Of a stretch of DNA of 64,000 nucleotides, positions 42,951-55,935 are shown piece by piece (the stretch's first letter is position 1; the number at the start of each line of letters is the position of its first letter). This DNA is from Chaunax sp. Z400. Taxonomy: Eukaryota; Chordata; Actinopteri; Lophiiformes; Chaunacidae. The notes below the pieces were generated by a model. It worked only from the letters and a program-made list of their open reading frames with translations, was not told the origin of the DNA and ran no database searches. Position numbers and translations under genes: made by a program. The stretch spans positions 12,338,339-12,402,338 of the forward strand of contig CM075189.1 of NCBI GenBank assembly GCA_037577475.1, read 5' to 3'.

Positions 42951-45900
42951 GTTTTCTTCAGGATCTATATCAGGAACTTTTGAAAATAAATTAGACACCA
43001 AACTGATTAATTTCAGTTTCAGCTACAATCTGATCTCAGTTCAGTCTGTATGATTATTATTTGTTATCTCACAGTAGTGAATTTTATGATGATGATGATT
43101 TTATATATGACTTGGATCCAGATCAGACTCTGATGTGTGCTAGATCTGATGGTGATGTCATCATGTCATTTCCAGTCAATCATTGTAGACATCATCCATG
43201 AAGTTAGAAGTAAAAGTCTTGTAATCATTCCTTTCCTGAAACGGAGAAGAATTATAAAATTTTTTTTTGTAAATTTAAATTAAAAATTCTCCAAAAATTG
43301 AATCAAAAATTCAAGACAGAATACTCTGTTGCAAGTGTGCCGCTGCCTTCAAGTGCTGTCGTAAATACCGCCGGTGGGCAACTGCAGACCTGCAGAATGA
43401 AGCATACAACCGGAGAAAATGGTCATTTTCAGTGGTAATTGGATTGCAGCGACGCTGAGAAGATGTAGAACATGATAACATGTTAAGATGGCGGCCATGC
43501 ACAGACGGAGCAGCGGCCAATAAATCAATTATAGCAACAATTGCATTGCTGATGTGCATTTTCCTCTCCTATGTTCCTGCAGCAGGCTGCTCTGAGCTGG
43601 TTTATCTCTGCAGCAACTGAAAAGGTTATTTCTTTTACCTGAATGCTCAGAATAAATGAAATATTATTGAATCTTTAAATAGCCTTCATGATGCGGTTAG
43701 AGAATGTGTCGTTCTTTTTTATTTCATCTATTCTACTTGTGATGTTAGGTTGTATTTATATAATAATATTAGATTAGTGTGTTTTATGACAGCAGAATAA
43801 TGTATAACAGTTAGTTTTCAGTTGGAACATTATATTTTCAACTATGGAAGCTATAAATAACCGTTTCCTTCAGCACCTGAAAGCAGCATTAAAACTAGAA
43901 ACACTGCTCTGACCTTCAGTCCCACCCCACCCACCTCTCCTCTCGCCCTCTGTTTACATCCCTGCTGTCCATAATTCACTCACTTCAGCTGCAGATTGTC
44001 GTTCCTCTGATAAAACCCTCCGTCCAGCTCCACATATCAGCAGAAACTCACGCTGCCCAAAACTATTGTGATTAAAACAAAGTAAAAACGGATCATCCTG
44101 AAGCCGTTGCTCTCCGCTATAGTCCCATTCTCTCCTCTGATTGGTTAATAAGGGGTGAATTCCGGGGCAGAAATGAGCTCACTTCGCCAAAGGGCTCAGC
44201 ATATTCATACGTGACGAATAATATGCCACATGTATGGAGCTATATTACACCCACACATGTACACAAAGCCTGAGGTCATGCCTACATGTGCTGACTTGGC
44301 TGTAAACGTATACAGTTTTTCACATTCACACTGCCTATATTCTTTATAACACATGAAGAGTCATACAGTCGCGGTCTATGCCAGAATAAATGTTGGCATT
44401 GTACCATTCTGCAAACCCAGGATACATTTCAATCTTCATTTAACAATTAAAATAACCAATCAATCCTCGTTCTGACAGTAGAAGGACAAGAAGTGTTTTT
44501 TCCCCATATACTCATCAGCTGGGCGTTGACCTATGAGGACGACAGAAAGATTACACAGACGTGTATCTGCATGTAACCGCCGACATGTCCTAGTGTCTGT
44601 GAATAGGTTTGCATTTTTCTAGCCTATTTCACGCCACCACACCCACGTGTACGTTGAAAGAGTTATTAGTAAATGTTGTTCCTGTCCAAACTGATCACAA
44701 GGAGATTTCAGTGAGCAGTGGGGGTAAAAATCCACATCCTCACACACACAGGAATGTCATCATAGCTGGGAAGCAACAATAAAATGTAATGATCATATTT
44801 ACTTTTCTTCTTGATAACATTTGAGGATGTTTGAAAAATGCAGATATTTTGGCCTGATTTGCACTTTGGGGTCGACGTTTGTTTGTTTTTGGTTTTTATT
44901 GCATCTCATGTCCCGACTTTGTCCTCAACTCGGGTTACTATCACTCAACCTGTCTCCTCTACTTCACTCTGTGTGTCTGTGTGTGAAGCATGGATAAGCC
45001 CCGCCCTCGGTAGGAACACCAGACTAGGGCAGAGCAGAGTCAAGTTATTGATCAGGACAGCGAAACCAATAAAAGAGTCTCATGCTCTGCTGAAATGAAA
45101 CGAGTGCACATATAAATTACGACTTCAACCAAACAACAAACGATCGTTTTAGTGACTGTTGGGACATTTTGGGGTCATTTTTGATGCACAATTAGCAAAT
45201 ATTGAGAAAAACATGTCAGGAGACTTTCCAGAACCAGGCTTGGTTTGAAAAAAAATAATCAAAAGTTTTTATTCCCTAAAACCTAACAGGACCTTAAGCA
45301 CGGCGTTCTCATATCGCAAAACTGAAAATTTGAATTTGACATGTTAAATCATGTTTTGAATCAGCCACTTCATGCTGAGGGCCCTGTCATAAACACCCAT
45401 TGTCTTATTGATCAATTCTACAATATAAATGTGATCAATCAAGCTACAATAAAAGGCTACTAAAAGGCTGCTATCAGCCTTATATATTAACGTCTCATAA
45501 AGCTGTCAGGAGACATTACACAATGTCACACACTGCAGCACAGACAGACAACATCCTCTATTGACGTATATTAAAGGAAGTTATGTCTTGTTTGTAGTTA
45601 TCAATCAGATCGGTGACCTATTTCATAGACGGGTCATGCGCTCATTGATCAGCAGGGAGGCAGAACGTCCTACCAGCGGTCAATAAACACACTGTTGTGT
45701 AGAGACAGAGGCGAGCTGTGCGCTTCGTTAAAACTCCTTTGTGCCATTTGAAATGTTTTTGTTGGCGAGCTCTGTGTGCTAATTTCAGATCAAAGTTCGC
45801 TGATTTGCTTGACCTCGTGAGAGCATCAATGAAAAGTATTGATTTTCACTGTTATAAATGATGTGAACTTGTGGGGGAAAAACATTTTTCAATCCATGGA

Positions 45901-47071
45901 GGCAGAGGAGACGGGTCCAACCCAACTTCTGAAGAACATTTAACTCACCTCCCAATGAATCATTTCAAAATACATGAAGTCATTTGGCAGCCAATGAAAA
46001 CACATCAACAATAAGGTTTGGAAATATTTTAATAGATGTTGGGGAAAAATAAGAAAACAAGTTAACTGGATGTTTTTCACCATTGATTAAACATCCATTC
46101 ATCTGATTAAACCCTGATTAAACGTTTAACAAAATAAAGGTTAACTACAGCCTGATGATTAGAAGACAGTTTTACAGACTATCCTGCTCTTAGACCTGTT
46201 CAGGGTCCAGTCAGGACTGTAAGGTTCTTGCCCAGGCTGTGTTTTATGCAGATGGATTAACACTGAGTCCGCTGATGTAAACCAAAGCCTGTCTATACTG
46301 ATGTCAACACCGCATCATCACCGTCGATGAGACATTTCATCTCGCCTCTGGCAAATTTTATTTCTTAAAAGCAAAAATTAGACCTGTCAGATGGGTGATT
46401 CTCCCCTTAATGAGGTCTCTTAATCTTTGAAATAAGACTTATTCTTCTATGTTTCTCCTCCTCCTCCTTTGATCCAAACGTTTGATCATCTCTCAAAGTT
46501 GTACAGACATTAGTTGGAACATACTGATACTGTAAATACACTGTATTTCTGCATTTTAAGATAAAGGTATGGAAAATGACCAGTGATGGCCTTAGTATAG
46601 ATCATATATAAACACTTTTTTTTTTACAGTGTCAATATGAATCAATATGGCAATGCAGAAAAACTTATTGGTTTTGAGGAGAGATATTTTCACATTAAGC
46701 TAAATACAGACATTCATTATGAATGTGAAACACCAAGATAACCAAATCTATTCAAAATATCAGGATTGAACATTGAGGCTTGTGATGTGAACGTAGCCAT
46801 GAGGGGAACACCAGGAAAAAAGAAGAAGAGGAAAACCTGTGAAAAACCTGGAAAACCTATAATACACTATAAATGTCCCCGTAGAACATTAAATATGTGG
46901 TCTTCATAGAAAGTACTACCAAATAATTTGTTCTTAATACTAAAAGTATTTTGTAGTGTTTCTTCTTTGCCTTTATAGAGACTTTTATTTTGGCAGTGGG
47001 ATAAACTGAAAGAAAAAAACAAAACTCTTAACTCTAAAGGACTCATCCATCGCAGCGTCACATCTGTCAGC

Positions 47072-47072
<1 letters not shown>
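42951..47072. other. Intergenic DNA, possible promoter-like patches
   Basis: No gene recognised. 43311-43570 has a YY1-like double site; 44135-44225 has ATTGG and CRE-like words. The remainder is ordinary AT-leaning DNA. Confidence 0.4.
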
Positions 47073-47107
<35 letters not shown>

Positions 47108-47109
47108 AG

Positions 47110-47143
<34 letters not shown>

Positions 47144-47186
47144 AGACACACACACACACAGACACACACACACAGACACACACACA

Positions 47187-47221
<35 letters not shown>
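47073..47221. repeat. Imperfect (CA)n microsatellite
   Basis: About 149 bases of CA with many CAGACA breaks, which produce a spurious Cys-Val frame at 46867-47388. Confidence 0.95.
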
Positions 47222-47223
<2 letters not shown>

Positions 47224-47356
47224 TACGACCACACCCACACGGTTCTCCTCCTCCTGCTCTCCAACTGTTACGTCACATAACATTGTGTAGTAGATCAATC
47301 GCATGCGTGTGTATTGATCAACCCAGATTGGTCGACAAAGTCCAAACACTATGTAA

Positions 47357-47357
<1 letters not shown>

Positions 47358-47391
<34 letters not shown>
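47358..47391. repeat. (CA)n microsatellite
   Basis: Perfect CA run of about 33 bases. Confidence 0.9.
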
Positions 47392-47396
<5 letters not shown>

Positions 47397-47790
47397 TTCA
47401 TTCACACACACTTTTGCTTGCACTACAAAAAATACCTGCATTTGTCCATCTATGTCTCTCACCCTCTCTCTCTCTCTTTCTCCCTCCATCTGCCACTCTG
47501 ACACTGAGGCTTAGCCCGTATTGTGTTTAACCTAGAGATCCTGGTGCGTACGAGTTTGTATGAGCTTTTTTTTTATTTTTTATTTTTTTTTTTTTTTCAC
47601 GACTATACTCATGCCAGGAAGAGAGACAGATGGAACCTGAGAGATAGACTCAGTCCATCCACACAGATGTAGAGTCAGTAATAATGAGAATAGAGATAGA
47701 AATGGCAGGAAATGAGAGATTAAAGAGAAATGTTTGCAATCACCACATTGAACTCGTGATAACTTACATCAGTCTTATATGACTGATCAT

Positions 47791-47993
47791 CAGGGGCTCC
47801 CAAAGTGGGGGTCGTGACCCAATGATGGTGTCGAGAGATGATTTCCAGAAATTAAATAAAGCTTAAAAATGACTAGAAATAGTAAAGAATAAAATAATAT
47901 TATGGCTGTTAGGCTATTGTGTTCTTCTGTGTTGTCGTTTCTCTGGCACCGTTATTTTGAGGGTTCGGCAGGTAAAAATTTTGGGAACCCCTG
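47791..47993. mobile_element. Non-autonomous hAT-type element, 203 bp
   Basis: Left terminus CAGGGGCTCCCAAAGTGGGG with GGTCGTGACCC just inside, and right terminus TTTTGGGAACCCCTG, form imperfect inverted repeats of about 14 bases of the hAT class (CAGGGGTTCCCAAA). It is too short for a transposase. The expected 8-bp duplication is not visible in the flanks, which suggests age. Confidence 0.75.
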
Positions 47994-48313
47994 ATTTAAA
48001 TAACTGTGCAGTTTTTTCTAGATTTATTTGATTTATCACTTGTTGTAAAGAATATCAGCAAATAGTGAAAAACTGAACAACTGAGAGTCCAGTTGCTCAG
48101 TAAAGTTTCCTTATAGACTAAGACGACCAGGAATGTAAATTGTTTGGTATGCAATCAGTACAACTTATTACCAATAAGCCAAAATGGGTTCAAAATCACA
48201 GAACTTTATTTTAAATTCAAGTGGAGATCCAAATATGTCAGGTTAAATGTGAGGAAATGGGTTTAAAATGATGCACAAGAGACCTAGACAGGTACAGTAA
48301 AACATGTTCCAGT

Positions 48314-48321
48314 TAATAATA

Positions 48322-48360
<39 letters not shown>

Positions 48361-48361
48361 T
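48314..48361. repeat. (AAT)n trinucleotide repeat
   Basis: About 15 AAT units, first few imperfect. Confidence 0.9.
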
Positions 48362-48512
48362 AGTTCAGTGTCATTTTATTATTTCTGGATGGTGAATATT
48401 TCTGAGCTGAGCCAATAGAGTTGATTCTGATTTTGGTATTCGAAGAGGGAGAGACGTGTGAGAGAAAGAGAGAGAGTGTCGGTGGGTCAAACGTTCATAG
48501 AAAGTAACAGAG

Positions 48513-48517
<5 letters not shown>

Positions 48518-48557
<40 letters not shown>
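48518..48557. repeat. (GA)n microsatellite
   Basis: Perfect GA run of about 40 bases; GA-rich patches continue at 48650-48690 and switch to CT-rich after 48733. Confidence 0.9.
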
Positions 48558-48560
<3 letters not shown>

Positions 48561-49201
48561 GGACGCATAGGCAGTGTGGTACATAAACACTGCGTCCTGA
48601 TTGGCTGAGAGCTCCTCTTGTATCTGAGTGGAAGGAACATGAGCAGGAAAAAAAGAGAGAGAGAGGGAGAAAGGGAGAGGGAGAGAGGTGACACTGCCAG
48701 CCAACTGTGCTGCTCTGTCACATGACTGAATACTCTCTCTCTCTCTCTCTGTCACTCTCCATGCTCACTCGCCCTCTTCTGTGTCTCTGCTGATGCTCTG
48801 GTCTTTTCTTTCGCTCCATCGTCTCTTTCTTTTCTCATCCTCTCTCATCTTTCTTCCTCTATTTCCCATCACTAATATCTCCCTGTGCCATTATCCTCCC
48901 CCCATTTCATCCATACCTCTCTCTTCTCTCCCTCGCACGTCTCCCTCCGTCCCTCCCATTCTTTCATTTTCTTTCCCACTATCCTGATCTTCCCCCTGTT
49001 TCAGCCTCTTTAGTGATGACTCTTCACGACTTTCCGTCCACGTCTTTGCCTTTTTTTTCTCTCTTTCCTCACTGCCATCCTCAAATCTCTCTTTCTCTAC
49101 ATTCATTTCTGATTTAATGGACTTCGTTTGCATCCTTAAAACTGACAGCCTATGTATCAAAGCATGAAACAACAAAATCACTGCCTGTCACTGAGTCTCT
49201 A

Positions 49202-49205
<4 letters not shown>

Positions 49206-49276
<71 letters not shown>
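49206..49276. repeat. (CT)n microsatellite
   Basis: Perfect CT run of about 71 bases. Confidence 0.95.
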
Positions 49277-49277
<1 letters not shown>

Positions 49278-49339
49278 AAGTGCAAATTTAAAATGAAAAT
49301 TTAATCAAGACCAGTGGTGACAAAGCTTTACAACACACA

Positions 49340-50480
49340 GCAACTTGAGACTTGAGCCTTAAAAGACTTGAGACTTAATTTGGACTTGAGATTTGGGAAT
49401 TGGGAACAATCTTTTTTTAAAATTCTGATGCATTAACATCAAGTGAATGTGGAGCATGAGCTGATTGTCATTCCTTCCCTTATTATCATTATGTGTTATG
49501 TATATTGTGTAACTCTAAGCTCCAGTGACACCATAGTGAGCAAAGCTGCAGCTGCTGAGACATTTTTCATTGACTTCGGCTATAATGACTTCACACAAGA
49601 CCGAAACCAAAGAATCCCTAGATACGTCTGCAGTATCTCAATCAAAGATGCTGGATTGAGCAAATCGAACCTAATCATGCTCACTTGGGACTTGACTTGG
49701 ACTTTTCCCTGAGAGATTGACACTTGATTGGGACTCTAGCTCTATGTCTTGAAACCTGACTCGGACTTGGTTGACTTGATTTGGACCTGTGACCAAGTAC
49801 TTTAGATTTTACTTGGGCTTTGGTTCAAAGTCTTGAGACCTGACTTGAACTTGCCCCTTTAAGACTTGAGATTTGATTTGGGCTTGTGACCAATGACTTT
49901 AGACTTTACTTAGGCTTTGGTTCAAAGTATTGAGACCTGACTAGGTCGTCTTGAGACTAGACTCAGACTTGCTCCTTTAAGTCTTGAGACTTGACTCAGA
50001 CTTGCCCCTTTAAGTCTTGAGACTTGACTCAGACTTGCCCCTTTAAGACTTGAGATTTGACTCAGGCTTGCTCCTTTAAGTCTTGAGACTTGACTCAGAC
50101 TTGCTCCTTTAAGTCTTGAGACTTGACTCAGACTTGCCCCTTTAAGACTTGAGATTTGACTCAGGCTTGCTCCTTTAAGTCTTGAGACTTGACTCAGACT
50201 TGCTCCTTTAAGCCTTGAGACTTGACTCAGACTTGCTCCTTTAAGTCTTGAGACTTGACTCAGACTTGCTCCTTTAAGTCTTGAGACTTGACTCAGACTT
50301 GCTCCTGTAAGTCTTGAGACTTGACTCAGACCTGCTCCTTTAAGTCATGAGACTTGACTCAGACCTGCTCCTTTAAGTCATGAGACTTGATTTGAACCTG
50401 ATCCTGTAGGACCTGAAATGCTATTTGAACTGTAGCTCAATGACTTGAAACCTGACTTGGACTTTCCAAAAGTGACTTGT
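49340..50480 (+). repeat. 33-bp ACTTGAGACTTGACT minisatellite
   Basis: The core at about 49963-50393 has roughly a dozen near-identical 33-base units made of CTTGAGACTTGACTCAGA plus CTTGCTCCTTTAAGT. The flanks on both sides (from 49340 and up to 50480) carry diverged GACTTGGACTTG-type units broken by unrelated sequence, so the clean core looks like a recent expansion within an older array. Confidence 0.92.
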
Positions 50481-51984
50481 GACCATCTCTGGTTTGGGTC
50501 TCCTCTCTTTCCCCCCTGATTTCATCTATTCTTCTCTCCTCGCTCGGTTCATTTTTTCCCAGTTCCTCCCTCCATCTCCCACACTTCCAGCGACACTCGT
50601 CCTGGTTCTGCGATGTCTGATGTGTCCTTATGTTTCTCCACACGAAAAAATAACTTGTGCTGCATGAAAGGATTCTATATAAGGTACACAGTAGGACAGG
50701 ATCGAGACACATATGGTGGGGGCCTTGGTTAGAGGTCAACCCTCTATTTATAAGATGACCCAGTGTCCTAGATGCATGTTCATTCTTAACCTCCTGAAAA
50801 ACAAGACGGCAATATTATGGTGTCAGGATGGTTGTAAAAAAATGGTCAACTGTGGAGGAGGGGAAAAAGAAGGCATGGGACACGGAGAAGAAGAAGAAGA
50901 AGGAGAAGGAGATATAAATGGAGCTAATGAGCCAAACACATTTTGTGAAAATGGATTCAACCTCCAGCAGAGACAGAGAGGTGCAGGGCGAACTGAAAAA
51001 CAACATCTTCATTATTTTTAATATAAAATAGGAGTTTTGGTCGAGCAGCACTTTGAAAAGGGAAGCAGAACCGCTGTGAATGTTAAAGCCTTTCTAGGAG
51101 GCTTTTTTGGGGTTCTTTGTATATTATATTATATAAGTCCTTATTTCTTTGTGTTGCATCTCATTCTTTTATGGGACAGAGACAACAATGGATCCTGAAT
51201 TATCTGAGCCGAGGATGTTAGAGTTTACAGTCGGCACCTTAAACGTAACCTTAAACACTTTTATTAGCTTTAAATTTAGCGTTGCTCTTGATTAAACTCA
51301 CCTCACAACAGCGCAGGTGAAGGAGGTAAAAGTTGTTATGGCAGGAATGAAGCTGTGGTTTTTGAGACTGGAGAAAAACAGAGTCACAAAGTCACATCAA
51401 TTATTGATGATATTTTTATTTATATAATAATATCTTATTTATAATAATTAGAACTGACAGCTGTCTTACATTAAACTGGAGGTAATATTATCAGCTATTT
51501 TTAATTTAGTCACAGTGAACACATGCATGTGGTCAGATATATGGTAACAGAGAGGCTGCAGGGGCAGAAAATTAAATTAAAATCATCTTTATATTGCATT
51601 CTTTTCAGATCTGAAGCATTTCAAACAGTGAATTCTGCACATCAAGGTGAGGTTCAGGTATTATACTAATATACTGGAGAATGAAAAATTTGAAAATGAA
51701 AGAAAATTTTGGATTTTTTCCTCTATTTTTGCCTGTTTGGTCCAATTTTTCCTCATTAAAATCCTGCACTGAACTCTCTGCCTCCCTGTGGTCTGCATTT
51801 GGGTCCCTCTTTGAACCCAAGAAATAACACAAGGCCTCGACAACATCTACACAACATAAAAAAGAAACTTTTATTCTGACTCAAGAAGACGTCTGGAGAT
51901 GATGTAAACACGTGCTGGCTTCATCCCACAGAAGGGCTTGGTAGCATCTCAATCATATGCGTAAAAGGTACCCAAAGTCTATGT
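50481..51984. other. Intergenic DNA, nothing recognised
   Basis: A GAA/GGA-rich patch at 50855-50912 and AT-rich sequence at 51110-51150 and 51410-51450. No gene recognised. Confidence 0.45.
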
Positions 51985-52132
51985 GAGGTGCTGGGGATTA
52001 GAACCCAGAGAGTACACCCAGGACTCACTGAAGGGATTCTATATCTCATCTGGCCTGGAGGAACTGGAAAATCCTCCTTCATCTGTTGGCACCTCGACCA
52101 GACCCCAGATAAGGATGGATGGATGGATGGAG
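51985..52132 (+). mobile_element. Rex3/RTE-type LINE 3' end
   Basis: The order CCCAGGACTCACTGAAGGGA, TCTCATCTGGCCTGGAGGAA, CTCGACCAGACCCCAGATAA followed by (GGAT)n at 52113-52131 matches the end of fish Rex3 elements as I remember them. The upstream reverse transcriptase is missing, so it is a heavily 5'-truncated copy. Confidence 0.7.
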
Positions 52133-52584
52133 ACTAAATAATTAACAAACTTTCTTCAGACAGCTACAAAGGGTTGCTTTTAAACTACTTCCACTACTTG
52201 TCGGGGGTTGTTGGGATGAGTCCCACATGGTGTCCTCTGATTAGCCGTTAAATGTCTTTAAATCCTATTAAGACCAAAACCCAATTTTTCTAAAACTCTA
52301 CTGCTATTTTGAGAACTTAAATGAGGGCTACACTCATTAAAGCAGCCTCATTACAGCAAACTATTAGGTTCATTATGTGGTGGTGATAGCTCTTCAGTAG
52401 TGAGGTGGGTCTATATTAGTCTCCTAGAGATAGACATAAACACTTTAACAATTAATTCCACATGAACCTTAAGACCTCTGACTCTTTTATATCTGCAGGA
52501 TCAAGCAGCAGAATGTTTTGTCCTCCTGCTGCAGTAAACATTTAGTTTTAGAACAGGTAGTTTTATCACCTCCACAAGAAGATG

Positions 52585-52790
52585 ATGTTTTCATGTCCAT
52601 GTTGTTTGTCTGCAGGATTATGGAAAAACTACTTGAAGGATTCCCACCAAACTTCGTGGAAAGATGGAGCCCTGGTCCGGAAAGAACTTATTAAACTTTG
52701 GTGTGAGGATAAAGTGGTGGATCCAGGATTTTTTATCTGTCATTAAAATTATGAGACAGGACATTTTTCAACATATTCCCTACTTTTATT
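52585..52790. repeat. Diverged copy of a common fish dispersed repeat
   Basis: Phrases such as GATTATGGAAAAACTACTTG, CCACCAAACTTCGTGGAAAG, GGTGGATCCAGGATTTTTTA and GAGACAGGACATTTTTCAAC follow the family order seen at 27.8 and 54.5 kb. Confidence 0.5.
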
Positions 52791-52956
52791 AAAAAAACAA
52801 CAACAACTAGAGAGTTGTGTTATAACCCAGCTATGAGACTGTTAGACATATGTGGTCATGGGTTTGAGTGTATGTGTGAGCTGTGCATTACCGTATTAGC
52901 TACGAGTGTGTGAGTTCTTGTAAATAATGTGTGTGTGAACACAGTGTAACAATCAC

Positions 52957-53115
52957 GCGTGTGTGTGTGTGTGTGTGTGTGTGTGTTAGTGCATTAAGAA
53001 AGTACATTGTTTTGAAGTGTTTGAGAGAGCAAAAGAGAAAATATGCATAAACACAATGACACATTTGAATTCTGTGTGTGTGTGTGTGTGTGTGTGTGTT
53101 TGTGTGTGTGTGTGC
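52957..53115. repeat. Two (GT)n tracts
   Basis: GT runs at about 52957-52987 and 53073-53115, the second with a GTTTGT break. Broken CA stretches follow at 53266-53334. Confidence 0.9.
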
Positions 53116-53513
53116 TTGTGTGTGTCCACTCAGCTGTGACTATGTGAGACTGACTGAAAGCAGCGTGTGTGTACTCTGCGTTGGATGTGTCGCATTCTTG
53201 TCATTGATGTTTCAATGGGCCGGTGTCTGTTCACGACAACTTCTGCTCTTCATCCTCTGAAGAGGACACACACACACACAATCACACAAACACACACACA
53301 CAATCACACACGCACACACAAACACACACACACATGAAGGCAGCATGAAGAGAATGAAAAGAGTCTTTTGGCAATAAAAGAACTTTGTTGATTTAATTTC
53401 ATGAACTATTTTAAGACTTATAATCTATAAATCTATTTTAATCATTTACATATCACCATAGAATGTTCTCTTTACACCAGACTTTACTGCACTGATGTCA
53501 AATCATCATCCCA

Positions 53514-53533
53514 TATTATTTTTATTATTATTA

Positions 53534-53583
<50 letters not shown>
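53514..53583. repeat. (TTA)n trinucleotide repeat
   Basis: About 70 bases of TTA with two TTTTTA breaks at the left. Confidence 0.92.
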
Positions 53584-54429
53584 TCTGATTATGATTTACT
53601 GGCCCTCTTGCAATTTTCGATGAGCTGTTAATTCCAACAAAATAATTCCTTAAAAACATGATTTTTGTGGTACAGTTGAATGTTTGGCAGCTGCTGAAAA
53701 CTACTGGGAAACTAGTCGACATTAGAGATGTGATTATTTCTCAGAGAGAAAAAAATGTCCCGAGTCGTGAAGCTCAGCTTCAGTTACCTGAACATCTAAA
53801 TAGCTTCTGTCACGTCTGATGGAATGTTTTAGGCGCTCTTACCTTAGCTGAATGAAACAGATTAAAACAGAAGATCCATTATAAATAAATAAGTAAATAT
53901 TCTGTCTGCCTCAGGCTGCTGCAGTCCAGACTGGATCGTTTGGGCATTTCAGCATTTAGGCTGAATTCTTTTCATTTCGGTCGTTGTTACTTCACACCTT
54001 CACAGACTGCCTGCTTCAGACTGACAGAGCTGTCTGCCTGTCAGCTGCCCATCTCAATCACTGCATGTGTTTTTACCTCTCAGGCTGGATTATTGAGTCG
54101 TATTTCAGTCAAATAAAGTGTTAAGCAGCTAAAACCTCAGTCACAGTTACAGAGAGCTGCAGAAAATCAATTTAGATTATGGAAGATGGATGCAGTATGT
54201 AAATATCAGATTTATTTTTCAGTATCTATTCAGATGGGAGGTGTAAAACTAATTTCCTCAAAAGATCCCTAAAATTGCAAGAATGGCTTATCAGGCTCCA
54301 AAACCTCTGGGACACCAAAACTACAGACAAAGGAACAGACAATACAAACATGATGTTAAATATAGACAAACAACATATTAAAATGATCTTTTATTAAACA
54401 TTAAGTTGATTTTTCAAGTTGTACTGCAT
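53584..54429. other. Intergenic DNA, nothing recognised
   Basis: No recognisable gene or element. Confidence 0.45.
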
Positions 54430-54610
54430 CTGCACACAAAAAAATCGAAAAGAAAGAAAGAATCCACTGGATTTTGGTGCAGATCCAGAAAAAGGCGCAG
54501 ATCCAAGAATGTTTTTTATTTCTACCTTTAACATAGTGACAAGAGGCATTTTTCAACATTATCCCTAAGTACACAAAAGCTACTGAACAGACTGTGGAGG
54601 CTAAACAGAC
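54430..54610. repeat. Diverged copy of a common fish dispersed repeat
   Basis: Contains GGATTTTGGTGCAGATCCAG, GGCGCAGATCCAAGAATG and GGCATTTTTCAACATTATCC in family order. Confidence 0.5.
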
Positions 54611-55149
54611 ATGCACAGGAGTGTTGGGCCTTACATCCATATAGAAAATTAATGCCACCATTTAAACACAGGCTTTCTAGATCACCACAGGCAGCCCAGA
54701 GTAAAGGGGTTTAAGGGCCTGAGCTAAAGCACCGCAACAGCACCATGACACTGACATTTGAGGCGGAGTGGAATGTGCAGATTACCTGTGGTCTTGACCT
54801 TTGACCTCAATACTGTCGGTCGGTAGCAAAACAATGTGCGTTAAATGGAACGTCAGTCTGAATTGTAGTGTCTATTCGACTGGAATTCAAAAACACAAAA
54901 TCTCAGTGATTTTGCAGGTGTTAAAAGTTCAACACAAATGACAGAGTTTTAAATCAAAGCTCAGTGAGTTTAAGGATGACGGAGGAATGTGGTGCGTATT
55001 AATGAAAAAAACAGCTGTACACAGTACTGGACAATAAAAAGTTATTTCTTTAATTAAAGTAACACACATCAGTGTAACCACAACTCAAGGATGAAGGTTG
55101 TCAGTGATGTAAACCCAGAGTCTTCCTCCCCTTGTTCTGCTGACACAAA

Positions 55150-55935
55150 TGACACATCAAATTTGGAAAGAAATGCATTATTGGAGGAAAAAAGCATTGT
55201 TTTGATCGTTACATGGTATTTCAAGCTAGGATTGTTCGAGGAGTAAAAAGTAAAAGTACTTCAAAATAAGAGTAATTTTAGGTCTCTATGTGCTCTAACC
55301 GAATATGCAAGTGTCTTGAAAGCAATGTTGACAATTAATGTTTTATGACACATCAAAGTTAGAAAGAAATACATTATTGTAGGAAAAAAAGCATTATTTT
55401 GATCGTTACATGGTATTTCAATTTCCTGTAGTGCTATATTTCCTCTACCTGAAAATATAAGTGTCATTAATACACTATTGAAAATAAATATTTTATTGCG
55501 CATCAAAGTTGGAAAGAATTGCATTATTGTAGGTGAATAAAGCTATATTTTGATCGTTGTATGGTATTTCAAGGTAGGATTACTTGAAAAGTACAAGGTA
55601 CAAGTACTTCATAATAATTGTACCTGTAGTGGTACATGTCCTCTAACAGAAAATGTAATTATCATTAATACACTATTTAAATAAAGATTCTATTGCATAT
55701 CAAAGTTGGAAAGCATTGCATTATTGTAGGAAAAAAAGAATTACTTTGATCGACACATGGTATTTCAAGGTAGGATTACTCAAAAAGTACAAAGTAAGGA
55801 TATTTCATAATGATTGTACATGTAGTGCTATATGTCCTCTAACAAATGATATGAGTGGCATGAATACAAAACTGAAGTAGAGTTTATATTACAAATGAAA
55901 TTAGGAAAGAATTGTATTATTGTAGGTGAAAAAAT
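55150..55935. repeat. Degenerate ~195-bp tandem repeat, about five units
   Basis: The phrase ATCAAAGTTGGAAAGAATTG and relatives recurs at about 55156, 55352, 55502, 55698 and 55891, each followed by GCATTATTGTAGG, then TTTTGATCGTTACATGG and TATTTCAAGGTAGGATTAC. Most spacings are near 195; the second unit is about 150, apparently deleted. The array abuts the composite satellite directly. Confidence 0.88.

Noticed and set aside
49963..50393. Regular repeat-spacer pattern as a CRISPR array
   Set aside because: The units are contiguous tandem copies without unique spacers, in a eukaryotic genome.
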